64,000 bases of DNA from Sphingomonas sp. Leaf242 (GTDB taxonomy: Bacteria > Pseudomonadota > Alphaproteobacteria > Sphingomonadales > Sphingomonadaceae). Both the position numbers and the translations under genes were made by a program. The DNA lies in assembly GCF_001422045.1 (NCBI RefSeq), contig NZ_LMLW01000011.1, positions 505 through 64,504 of the forward strand, given 5' to 3'. Shown here piece after piece: positions 8,361 through 16,279 of the stretch; the first letter of the stretch is position 1; each line of letters starts with the position of its first letter. Below the pieces are notes generated by a model. The model was not told the DNA's origin. It did not search any database and saw only the letters and a list, made by a program, of their open reading frames with translations.

Positions 8361-9125
8361 ATGCGTAATACTGCTGCTACCGTCCGCCTGACCGATCGTT
8401 CGGACGACGGTACCACGGACTGTTCGGCCATTCCCGTAGCCGCGGCCACAATCGATTGTGTCTTGCCCGCACCGTGCAGCAAGGGGGGAGATCCCTTGGG
8501 ACCCCCGATCTTGAGCCCGTTCGGCGCCGACGCTGCGCTGCCGATCTATGTCGCGGGCAATGCCGTCGCGTTGCCGCTCCAGGGCCTTTCGGCGATCGCC
8601 GCGGATCTCAAGACCTTTGCGATGCATCACGACCCGGCGCTGGCAGCGATCCTGTTGATCAACGTCAGCCGGCCTGCTGTCGACGAGTTCGCGATCCTGA
8701 AGGACATCGTCGAACGCCAGTCCGCGGTCGTCCCGATCGTTATCGTCGATACCTGCGAAACCAATCTTGCCGTCGAATTGATGAAAGCCGGCGCGACCGA
8801 CGTTCTCGAGTCGCCGGTCGACGCCAGGCAACTGCTGCGGGCGCTCGCCGCAGCGGTCGAGCGCACGCAGCAGCGGGACGACGTTGGGGCCGCGACCCGC
8901 CTTGCGCGCGCGCGGATCGACAGCTTGTCGCCCCGCGAACGCTCGGTCTTCAATGGCCTGATCGGCGGTTGGCCGAACAAGATCATCGCCAGCCGGCTCG
9001 CGCTCAGCCCCCGCACCGTCGAGATCCACCGCGCCAAGATGATGACGAAGCTCAAGCTCCGGACCGTGGCGCAGGTGCTGCAACTCGCCTTCACGGCAGG
9101 GGTCACGTTCGAGGACACCGAATGA
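8361..9125 (+). CDS. FixJ/NarL-type regulator with a degenerate receiver domain
   Basis: 254-residue transcription regulator. Residues about 55-165 have a response-regulator receiver fold pattern ending in MKAGATDVLESPVDARQLL, closely parallel to FixJ. Residues 185-250 form a LuxR-type helix-turn-helix (LSPRERSVFNGL, then NKIIASRLALSPRTVEIHRA). The receiver has lost its chemistry: the phospho-acceptor Asp position is Asn101, the conserved Thr/Ser position reads Asp130 and the invariant Lys position reads Ser151. It probably acts without phosphorylation. An N-terminal extension of about 50 residues carries Cys21, Cys33 and Cys39. It follows fliP and precedes an HD-GYP gene, so a motility role is possible but unproven. 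Confidence 0.85.
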   Translation: MRNTAATVRLTDRSDDGTTDCSAIPVAAATIDCVLPAPCSKGGDPLGPPILSPFGADAALPIYVAGNAVALPLQGLSAIAADLKTFAMHHDPALAAILLINVSRPAVDEFAILKDIVERQSAVVPIVIVDTCETNLAVELMKAGATDVLESPVDARQLLRALAAAVERTQQRDDVGAATRLARARIDSLSPRERSVFNGLIGGWPNKIIASRLALSPRTVEIHRAKMMTKLKLRTVAQVLQLAFTAGVTFEDTE

Positions 9126-9451
9126 CGGATCGCCTGCACGGGGATGGAAGAGGAAACGCGAAACGCTTCTGACCCGCGCGATACTGCTCGCTGAGCGGCA
9201 GCCGGTTACGGGGCTCGACGGATTCCTCGCCGACGATCGCGATCGTGCCTTCTAACGAGCACTGCACTCGCACGCGCGGCGGAGGGCCCGTCTGCACGAA
9301 CGCGCGGAACCAGGTTCGGCGCAATACTGGAATATACGCCCGTTCAATCAGACCAGCGACGCGATTGTACGTAAATCGCGCAAGGCCGACGGTAACGGCA
9401 TAACGCTTCCTTCATGCCTGTATCCCAGAAGTGCTTGAAAGGAGACAGGAC
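9126..9451. other. Gap between the FixJ-like and HD-GYP genes
   Basis: 326 bases without a gene I can defend. The Shine-Dalgarno of the next gene (AAGGAGA, 9439-9445) is at its right end. The minus strand is open from about 9414 to 9103 with partly codon-like third positions, but it has no proper start, no Shine-Dalgarno and no recognisable family, so it is not called. No tRNA-like or terminator-like structure was seen. Confidence 0.5.
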
Positions 9452-10747
9452 GTGTTGCGACGCATTCGGCGCGACCAGGTAACGCTTGGCATGTTCGTAC
9501 ACCGGTTCGAAGGATCCTGGCTCGACCATCCCTTCTGGCTTCCGCGTTTTCACCTGACCGACGCGAAAGATCTCGCACGCATTCGCGAAAGCTCCGTCAC
9601 CGGCGTCGTTATCGACGAAGGACGGGGCCTGGCGCTCGATAGCGCGGCTGCGGCCGAGGATGGCGACGCCTCGGCCGCCGGGCACGAACTGCTGTCTCCA
9701 CCGCTCCTCGCCGTTCAACGACGGCACGGTTTCGCGGAGGAACGGGAACGCGCCGTAGCGCTCGTCAAACATTCCGCGCGTGAGATCAAGCGCCTGTTCG
9801 CCGAAGCGCATGCCGGCGAGAAGGTCCGGCTGACTGCGTTCGCGCCGCTGGTGGCGGAGGTGATGGCGTCCGTGGCGCGCAATCCCTACGCGCTCATCGC
9901 CGTCACGAGACTGAAGAAGCTGGACGAATACACGTATGTGCATTCGCTCGCGGTGAGCGCGTTGATGACGAGCTTTGCGCGTCATCTCGACATGCCGGAG
10001 AGCGAGGTCTTCGACTATGGTGTTGCCGGCATGGTGCACGACATCGGCAAGATTGTCGTCCCCAACAAGATCCTGCAGAAGCCGGGTCCGCTGACCGACG
10101 CGGAGTTCGCGCTCGTCCGCACTCATCCGGAGCAAGGCTATCGGCTGCTCAGCCGGCATGCCGGTGCGTCGGACGTCGTCCTGGACGTGTGCCGTCACCA
10201 CCACGAACGGCTCGACGGTTCGGGGTATCCATTTGGCCTCAAGGACGGTCAGATCAGCCGGGCCGCCCGCATCGCTGCAATCTGCGATGTCTACGACGCC
10301 TTGACCTCCAACCGCAGCTACAAGGCCGCCTGGAAAGCCGAGGAGGCGATCGGCCGCATGTACGACTGGGACGGAAATTTCGATCGCGAACTGCTTCTGG
10401 GTTTCATGAAGACGATCGGCGTCTACCCGCCCGGTCTGCTCGTGTATCTCAGCTCCAACCGGCTGGCCGTCACCATGCCCAATGACCGCCGAACGTCACG
10501 GCCAAAGGTCCGGGTCTTCTTTTGTGCACGCGAACGCACCCAATTGCCGCTGCTGGACCTCGTCCTCGACGATGATCTCGGGCATGATCAGATCGTTCGG
10601 GAAGAGTCCCCGGTCGACTGGGGGATCACGGGCTGGCCGCTCGTCGCCGAGCAGCTGATGAGCGGGTGCGTCCCGAAGATCGTTTCAGTCCGTCCCGCAG
10701 ACACGACCTCCGACCGGCCGGCACGCCACCTCGCCGACGCTCGCTGA
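9452..10747 (+). CDS. HD-GYP domain protein, putative cyclic-di-GMP phosphodiesterase
   Basis: 431-residue cytoplasmic protein. The N-terminal 110 residues look like the DUF3391 module often joined to HD-GYP domains. The HD-GYP domain follows, with the metal-binding HDIGK (HD at 196-197) and the signature HHERLDGSGYP (about 250-260), both intact, so hydrolysis of cyclic-di-GMP is likely. The C-terminal 100 residues are less conserved. The GTG at 9452 is chosen because AAGGAGA lies six bases before it; a GTG at 9431 is also in frame but lacks a ribosome site. The stop codon lies within a 7-base tandem repeat. Its position after flagellar genes fits motility/biofilm switching. Confidence 0.92.
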   Translation: MLRRIRRDQVTLGMFVHRFEGSWLDHPFWLPRFHLTDAKDLARIRESSVTGVVIDEGRGLALDSAAAAEDGDASAAGHELLSPPLLAVQRRHGFAEERERAVALVKHSAREIKRLFAEAHAGEKVRLTAFAPLVAEVMASVARNPYALIAVTRLKKLDEYTYVHSLAVSALMTSFARHLDMPESEVFDYGVAGMVHDIGKIVVPNKILQKPGPLTDAEFALVRTHPEQGYRLLSRHAGASDVVLDVCRHHHERLDGSGYPFGLKDGQISRAARIAAICDVYDALTSNRSYKAAWKAEEAIGRMYDWDGNFDRELLLGFMKTIGVYPPGLLVYLSSNRLAVTMPNDRRTSRPKVRVFFCARERTQLPLLDLVLDDDLGHDQIVREESPVDWGITGWPLVAEQLMSGCVPKIVSVRPADTTSDRPARHLADAR

Positions 10748-10762
10748 TCGCTGATCGCTGAT
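10742..10762 (+). repeat. Three tandem copies of CGCTGAT
   Basis: A 7-base unit repeated three times without change; the first copy contains the stop codon of the HD-GYP gene. Loss or gain of a unit would leave the protein unchanged because the stop is in the first copy. Confidence 0.8.
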
Positions 10763-11040
10763 CGCCTTAGCTGCGAAAATGGTCGACAAGCTCGCGCTGT
10801 CGTCGCGTGCCATGCGAACAGACGATCCAAACCCGATCGGAACGTTGCCCCGCCTGGGCCGCGGTGTCGTGCCCATTTGGGAACAAGGCCCGCCATAACC
10901 GGATCGGCGCCATTGCCGGGTGCAGCCGCTATCCCACACGTCGTAGTTCGTGCAGGCGACTCATCCCGCCGACACGCCGTTGGCGGGAAAGCGCGCGTTG
11001 GGGGAAAGCGAGCGTTGGATCGCCCTCCCCCCGGGGGACT
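10748..11040. other. Gap between HD-GYP gene and TonB-receptor gene end
   Basis: 293 bases between convergent genes. An inverted pair TCCCGCC (10964-10970) and GGCGGGA (10982-10988) could form a hairpin at the end of the receptor transcript, but no T-run follows, so it is not called a terminator. Nothing else was recognised. Confidence 0.4.
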
Positions 11041-14000
11041 TTAGAAATTGCCGCGCAGGATGAACGAGAAGCGACGGTCGTTGACGAAGTAGGACCGCGG
11101 TGCGAGCGCGCTCGGGTCGCCGCTATACGCCTGCAGCGTCTTGGTCACCGAGTTGGTCAGGTTCACGCCCTGCACGCCGACCTTGATGTACTTGTTGACG
11201 TTGAGGAAGGCGGAGGCGTCGAGCTGCCCGGCCGCGGCCTGGAAGATCGACGTATACGGGAAGATCACGTCGGCCGCCGTCAGCAGGTATTTCGACCGCC
11301 AGTTATACGCGGCACGAACCGAGACCGGCCCCTTCTCGTAGAACATCGTCGCGTTGACGTTGTGCTTGGACAGACCCTCGAGCGGCAGGCTGCCGGTCTT
11401 GGTCTGCGGCGCGACGTTGCCGACTGGCGTGCCCCCGTTGAGGAACGAGTTGGGTAGCCCGGAGCTCTGGATGAACGAATAGTTCCCGGTGAAGCCAAGA
11501 CCGCTCAGAACACCCGGCAGGAAATCGAAGGTCTGCTGATACGCGACCTCGACACCCTTGATCTTGCCGTGCCCGTTGTAGTTGGCGGGACCGCGGGTGA
11601 GCAGCGGGAAGGTGATCCCGTTGTTCTGCAGCGGCAGGTTGACGACCGACTGATAGAAGAAGTTCTTCACGTCCTTGTAGAAGGCGTCGATCGTCAGCGA
11701 GCCGACCTTCGAAAAATACCATTCCGCGGTGAGATCGAACTGATACGCCGTCGCGGGCTTCAAATACGGGTTGCCCACCGTGCTCAGGAAGTTGCCGTTC
11801 CCGTCGATCGAGATCTGCTGGTAGTTGCGGATCAGCGCGGAATCCGGGCGGGTCAGTACTTTCGATCCCGACAGGCGAGCCAGCAGCTTAGGCGTGATGC
11901 CAAGCTTCAGGTTCACGCTCGGTAGGATGTAATTGTAGTTGTTCTTGGCCTGGTTGAAGAGATTGGCCGTATCCACACCGGCAAATTGCTGCAGCTGGGC
12001 ATAGCCGGTTGCCCCTAGATTGCAGACACCCCCAGGACGCGTTGGGTTCGTACCGGGAGGTGCACCCGCCGGCACCGCGGAAACGGCGCAGCGTGTGTCA
12101 TAGGGGTTGGTGATGTTCAACGTCGCCTGGTTCGGAATCGTGCTCGTGCCGAACGAGTCCAGCCCGGTCCGCACATAGCGCGCACCGACGTTGCCGCTGA
12201 AGTTCAGCCCGTTGCCATCGGACTCGGTCTTGAACGACACCATCGCATAGGCGGAGAAGTCGCGCTGATGGACACGCTGGATCTCGCTCGGCAGATAATT
12301 CGTCCCGGCCACGACACCTGGGCGCTCGGCGAGCGGCCGCCACTGCTGTTGGGTGTTGCCGTTCTGCGTCTGCGCGGTGGACTCGACTTGTTTGATGAAA
12401 TCAACGGCGCCGTTATAGTCCTTGATCATGTCGCCATTGTAGTAATACGCGCCCGGCGGGGAATTCGTCGCGCCGCGGAAGAAGTTCGGGAACGTGTAAT
12501 AGTCCGCCCGGTCGCCGCCGAACTGGTTCACCGTCACCGGATACCCCGCCCAGACTTCGCTGACCATGCCCCAGTTATACGTCGAATACTTGACCGTCTG
12601 ATCGCGGTCGGCATAGCGCGCACCGAACCGCGCCTTGGTGAAGAAGCCGCCATCGGCGAAGTCGTACGTCGCATCGCCCTTGAACTGGAACTCCTTGCCG
12701 ACGCTGTGCTCGGCATGATCCATCGCGGCGCGCCAGAACGTCGTGCTCGGATCGGCGAAATACTGACTGTCGGTCTGGCCGGCGAGGACGGCGTTCGCCG
12801 GCGTCGCCCATGCCGCCGACAACGTGCTCGGCTTGTGCGAGATGACGTTCGGCACGCTCCCCGACAGATCCAGTTCCTGATCCGCGAACGTCTCGCCGAA
12901 GATGTTCAGGCTGAACGTGTCGTGCTCGGAGCGGGTGTAGTCCGCGTCCAGCGCGATCGTCAGCCGTTCGGTCGGGTGAATTTCCGCATTCAGGCCGTAA
13001 TCGTTGATGAGGTTCCGCTCATAGGTCTGGCCGCGCGACAGGGAGATCGGCGCGCCGCCGGTCGGGATCGACGTGGTCGATGGCGCGCCGCTGCGGTTGG
13101 TGCGAAAACCGGTGCCCGGCGTCGTGATATAGCCGCTCTTAAACAGCCCGTTCGCATCGTAGGTATAGTTCGTGAACCCGCCGACCGGGCATTCCGCCCG
13201 CGTCGTACCGTTGTTGTTGTAGAGCGGACCGTTGCTGTTCTGCTGACAGCCGTTGGGGAAGGTGCTGTATTCGGACAGATCCGGAGCCGCTTCGAACGTA
13301 TGTTCGCTGGTCGAGTTCGTCGTGTGCGAGCGAAGATATTGACCGGTCAGCAGGAAGGAGCGATCGGTCGACTCGAACTGCGCGGCCAAGGCGACGCCGT
13401 CGCGCTTGCGATCGAAGGTCTGCGTCCGATACTGGCCACCGAGCGGCGAATATTGCCCCGTCGACAGATCCGCGAAGCCGTCCGCCCCGGCGGTCGAGGC
13501 GGCGTTGCACGCGGCGCCGGCGGCGGGCAGCGTGGTGGTGTCGGTGCTGCTGGGCAGCGGGTTGCGACAGACGAGCACGCCGTTGCCGTTCTGATACGGT
13601 ACCTGGCTGTTGTCGCGGGCCTGGAAATTGGTGATCTGGACGCCATCCGCACGGCTGCGGATTCGCGAATAGGACACGTCGCCGAGGAGTCCGAATTTAC
13701 CGATCGGCGTATCCCAGGTGTTGCTGACGAGCAGCGACCCGGTCGGCGTCCACTTCTTGGCGAAGTCGCCGTAATTCGCTTCGGCATCGGCGCCGATATG
13801 AAAGCCGTTATTGTCGAACGGCTTGCGCGTGTTCAGATTGACCGTTCCGGCGAGCCCGCCCTCGATCGACGCGGCGGTGACGTTCTTGTAGACTTCCACC
13901 GACCCCAGCAGTTCGGCCGGGACATCGCTGAAGTTGAGCGCCTGCCCGCCGATCCCCGCGGCGAAGGCGTCGCGGCCGTTGAACTCCGACCGAACGAAGT

Positions 14001-14517
14001 TGAGACCGCGGATCACGACTCCAGACCCTTCGACCGAGAAATGGTCGGGGTCGTTGGCGCCGGCGAAGCGGCTGATCGACACGCCGGGTACGCGCTGCAA
14101 GGCTTCGGTTACCGACCGATCGGGCAAGGCGCCGATATCGGTCGCGGTGATCGCGTCGACCACGGTATCGGAATTGCGCTTGATGTTCTGCGCGTTGGCA
14201 AGGCTCTGGCGGATCCCGGTGACGACGATCTCGCCTGGCGCATCACTGGTATCGGCGGCGGCGGTGCTCTGCGTATCGGTCGCGGACGGATCGGCCGTTG
14301 CAGTCGCGGGGCTGGCCGACCCGGCGGTGCCCTGCCCGGTTTTCGCGCCGGTCGGCGACGTCTGATTGGCGGCGGGTGCAGCAGCCTGTTGGGGGTCCGG
14401 ACCGGCCTGCGCCTGCGCGACTCCGGCCAAGGCTACGCACAACGTCGTCGCCGACGCGCTATGTAAAAAACGAACAATATGACGAACGGCAGTGTTCGAC
14501 GGCGCAATGCGGCGCAT
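11041..14517 (-). CDS. TonB-dependent outer-membrane receptor, Caulobacter type
   Basis: 1158-residue outer-membrane active transporter driven by TonB-ExbBD. An unusually long signal region (about 1-36, ending AQAQA) is followed by a roughly 55-residue Ala/Thr/Ser/Gln-rich linker. Then come a GEIVVTG segment (95-101), a plug domain (about 100-250, with ALPDRSVTEALQRVPGVSIS and RGLNFVRSEFNGRDAF) and a 22-strand-type beta-barrel ending in Phe (SFILRGNF). The sequence is of the Caulobacter receptor type usually tied to carbohydrate uptake and to halogenase-like neighbours, which matches this locus. The start is secure: AGGAGGGGT lies just before the ATG. It is divergent from the halogenase-like operon. 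Confidence 0.95.
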   Translation of the reverse strand: MRRIAPSNTAVRHIVRFLHSASATTLCVALAGVAQAQAGPDPQQAAAPAANQTSPTGAKTGQGTAGSASPATATADPSATDTQSTAAADTSDAPGEIVVTGIRQSLANAQNIKRNSDTVVDAITATDIGALPDRSVTEALQRVPGVSISRFAGANDPDHFSVEGSGVVIRGLNFVRSEFNGRDAFAAGIGGQALNFSDVPAELLGSVEVYKNVTAASIEGGLAGTVNLNTRKPFDNNGFHIGADAEANYGDFAKKWTPTGSLLVSNTWDTPIGKFGLLGDVSYSRIRSRADGVQITNFQARDNSQVPYQNGNGVLVCRNPLPSSTDTTTLPAAGAACNAASTAGADGFADLSTGQYSPLGGQYRTQTFDRKRDGVALAAQFESTDRSFLLTGQYLRSHTTNSTSEHTFEAAPDLSEYSTFPNGCQQNSNGPLYNNNGTTRAECPVGGFTNYTYDANGLFKSGYITTPGTGFRTNRSGAPSTTSIPTGGAPISLSRGQTYERNLINDYGLNAEIHPTERLTIALDADYTRSEHDTFSLNIFGETFADQELDLSGSVPNVISHKPSTLSAAWATPANAVLAGQTDSQYFADPSTTFWRAAMDHAEHSVGKEFQFKGDATYDFADGGFFTKARFGARYADRDQTVKYSTYNWGMVSEVWAGYPVTVNQFGGDRADYYTFPNFFRGATNSPPGAYYYNGDMIKDYNGAVDFIKQVESTAQTQNGNTQQQWRPLAERPGVVAGTNYLPSEIQRVHQRDFSAYAMVSFKTESDGNGLNFSGNVGARYVRTGLDSFGTSTIPNQATLNITNPYDTRCAVSAVPAGAPPGTNPTRPGGVCNLGATGYAQLQQFAGVDTANLFNQAKNNYNYILPSVNLKLGITPKLLARLSGSKVLTRPDSALIRNYQQISIDGNGNFLSTVGNPYLKPATAYQFDLTAEWYFSKVGSLTIDAFYKDVKNFFYQSVVNLPLQNNGITFPLLTRGPANYNGHGKIKGVEVAYQQTFDFLPGVLSGLGFTGNYSFIQSSGLPNSFLNGGTPVGNVAPQTKTGSLPLEGLSKHNVNATMFYEKGPVSVRAAYNWRSKYLLTAADVIFPYTSIFQAAAGQLDASAFLNVNKYIKVGVQGVNLTNSVTKTLQAYSGDPSALAPRSYFVNDRRFSFILRGNF

Positions 14518-14758
14518 TATGACCCCTCCTAAACGCAGCGCTGTAATCGCGCCTGATTCCCTGTTGCCGCCGAGTGTCCCGGGCCTCGGCGTGCAGTGCG
14601 TGTTTGCGGTAACATAGTGCGGAAATCAAACGGTAAATACTTAGAATGTGACAATCCGGCAACGCCGTCACAACAATCCATCCGCGGTTGACGCAACGGG
14701 TCGAATGAGGGAGCATCTTGTGAGAGCGCCACCATAAGGCGCGTCGGGAGGGTATCGA
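14518..14758. promoter_or_regulatory. Divergent promoter region, TonB receptor / halogenase-like operon
   Basis: 241 bases separating two divergent transcription units. It holds an inverted repeat TGTGAC (14647-14652) ... GTCACA (14667-14672) with a 14-base spacer, a possible operator serving both sides. On the plus strand TTGACG at 14688-14693 is a fair -35 box, with GAGCAT 17 bases later as a poor -10. Shine-Dalgarno sequences for both genes are clear: AGGAGGGGT on the minus side, GGGAGGG on the plus side. No regulator gene lies next to it. Confidence 0.5.
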
Positions 14759-16279
14759 GTGCCGGTCATGGCAAAACCAAAAACACGCGTGGTTGTGGTT
14801 GGTGGCGGCACGGCCGGGTGGATGACCGCGGCAGCGCTATCGCGCCTGCTGCCGGGCCAGTGTTCGGTGCACCTGATCGAGTCCGAGGCGATCGGCGTGG
14901 TCGGCGTCGGCGAGGCCACGTTGCCGCATATCCGCGCGTTCAACGAGCGGCTCGGCATCGACGAGGCCGACTTCATGGCGCGCACCCGGGCAACCTTCAA
15001 ACTAGGTATCGAGTTTCGCGACTGGAACCGCCTCGGCGACAGCTACATCCATCCGTTCGGTACCTTCGGTCGCGGCACCGGCGGGGTGGATTTCCAGCAT
15101 TACTGGGCGCGCTTGCTGCGCGAAGGCGCGCCTCTGCCTTCGCTTGATACTGTGTCCTATGCGTGTGCGCTGGCACGCGCCGGCAAGTTCGATCGTCCCG
15201 AGACCGATCCGAACCGACTCGCGGGTACGTTCGGCTATGCCTATCAGTTCGATGCGCTGCTCTTCGCACCCTATCTCCGCGAAATTGCCGAGGGCATGGG
15301 CGCCCGCCGGACTGAGGGGGTCGTCGTCCGGGTGGAGCGTGACGGAGACAATGGCGACATCGCCGCGATCGTGCTGGACACCGGTGAGCGGATCGAAGGC
15401 GACCTGTTCGTCGACTGCTCGGGGTTCCGCGCGCTGTTGCTCGGCGAGGCGATGGCGGAGCCGTTCGTCGACTGGTCGCACTGGCTGCCGACCGACCGTG
15501 CGGTGGCAATGCCGTGCCGCACGCGCACCGCGGTCACGCCGTATACGAGTGCGATCGCGATGCCCGCGGGCTGGCGCTGGCGGATCCCGCTGCAGCACCG
15601 CACGGGCAACGGCTATGTCTATGCCAGCGGCTTCGTCGCCGACGACGATGCGCGCCGCGCACTCGAAGACGCGGTCGAGGGGGAGGCGCTGGCCGCGCCA
15701 CGCGTGCTGCGGTTCAAGGCCGGACGCCGTCGCCGCAGTTGGGTCGGCAATTGCGTCGCGATCGGGCTTGCGAGCGGGTTTCTCGAACCGCTCGAATCAA
15801 CCAGCATCTATCTGGTTCAGCAGGCGATCACGACGTTGATCGAACTGTTCCCCGAACCCCGCATCGCCGCGACCGACCGCGACGAGTTCAACCGCGTGAT
15901 CGACCTCGAATATGATCGGATCCGCGATTTCCTGATCCTCCACTACCACGCCACGACGCGCAGCGATTCGCCGTTCTGGGACTATGTCCGGACGATGCCG
16001 ATCCCCGACACGCTGTCGGAAAAGCTCGACTTGTGGCGCACGCGCGCGCGGATCGTGAAGTACCGCGAGGGCGTCTTTCTCGATCCGAGCTGGGTGGCGG
16101 TGTATCTCGGCCAGGGGATCGTTCCGGACGGCTGGGACCCGCGCGCCGATCCGGTCGCGTCGGACGCGCTGGCGCGTAGCCTCGACGCACTGCGGAGCGA
16201 GATCGCCAGCGATGTCGCGCGCCGCCCGGACCACCGCAGCTTCATCGAACGCTATTGCGCGATGGCGCAGGCGGCCTGA
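14759..16279 (+). CDS. Flavin-dependent tryptophan-halogenase-family protein 1
   Basis: 506-residue FAD-dependent halogenase-family protein without a signal peptide, so cytoplasmic. Signatures are intact: nucleotide-binding GGGTAGWM (about 15-22), GVGEAT (48-54), a Lys in TFKLGIEF at position 81 matching the catalytic lysine, WRWRIP at 272-277 matching the WxWxIP motif, and EPLESTS at 343-349 with Glu346 and Ser/Thr matching the catalytic/halide-binding site. The GTG start has GGGAGGG six bases upstream; an ATG at 14768 is the alternative. Real substrates of this clade near TonB receptors are mostly unknown, though some act on indoles. It is first in a coupled run of three paralogues. Confidence 0.9.
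   Translation: MPVMAKPKTRVVVVGGGTAGWMTAAALSRLLPGQCSVHLIESEAIGVVGVGEATLPHIRAFNERLGIDEADFMARTRATFKLGIEFRDWNRLGDSYIHPFGTFGRGTGGVDFQHYWARLLREGAPLPSLDTVSYACALARAGKFDRPETDPNRLAGTFGYAYQFDALLFAPYLREIAEGMGARRTEGVVVRVERDGDNGDIAAIVLDTGERIEGDLFVDCSGFRALLLGEAMAEPFVDWSHWLPTDRAVAMPCRTRTAVTPYTSAIAMPAGWRWRIPLQHRTGNGYVYASGFVADDDARRALEDAVEGEALAAPRVLRFKAGRRRRSWVGNCVAIGLASGFLEPLESTSIYLVQQAITTLIELFPEPRIAATDRDEFNRVIDLEYDRIRDFLILHYHATTRSDSPFWDYVRTMPIPDTLSEKLDLWRTRARIVKYREGVFLDPSWVAVYLGQGIVPDGWDPRADPVASDALARSLDALRSEIASDVARRPDHRSFIERYCAMAQAA

Noticed and set aside
9103..9414. Minus-strand open frame in the gap after the FixJ-like gene, with partly coding-like third positions
   Set aside because: No ribosome site, only a TTG start and no recognisable family; it could be a decayed gene but I cannot support a call.
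12268..14466. Long open frame on the plus strand (732 residues) opposite the TonB receptor
   Set aside because: It is rich in Arg/Ala/Gly with no motif, typical of the complement of a high-GC gene; the receptor on the other strand has full-length support.
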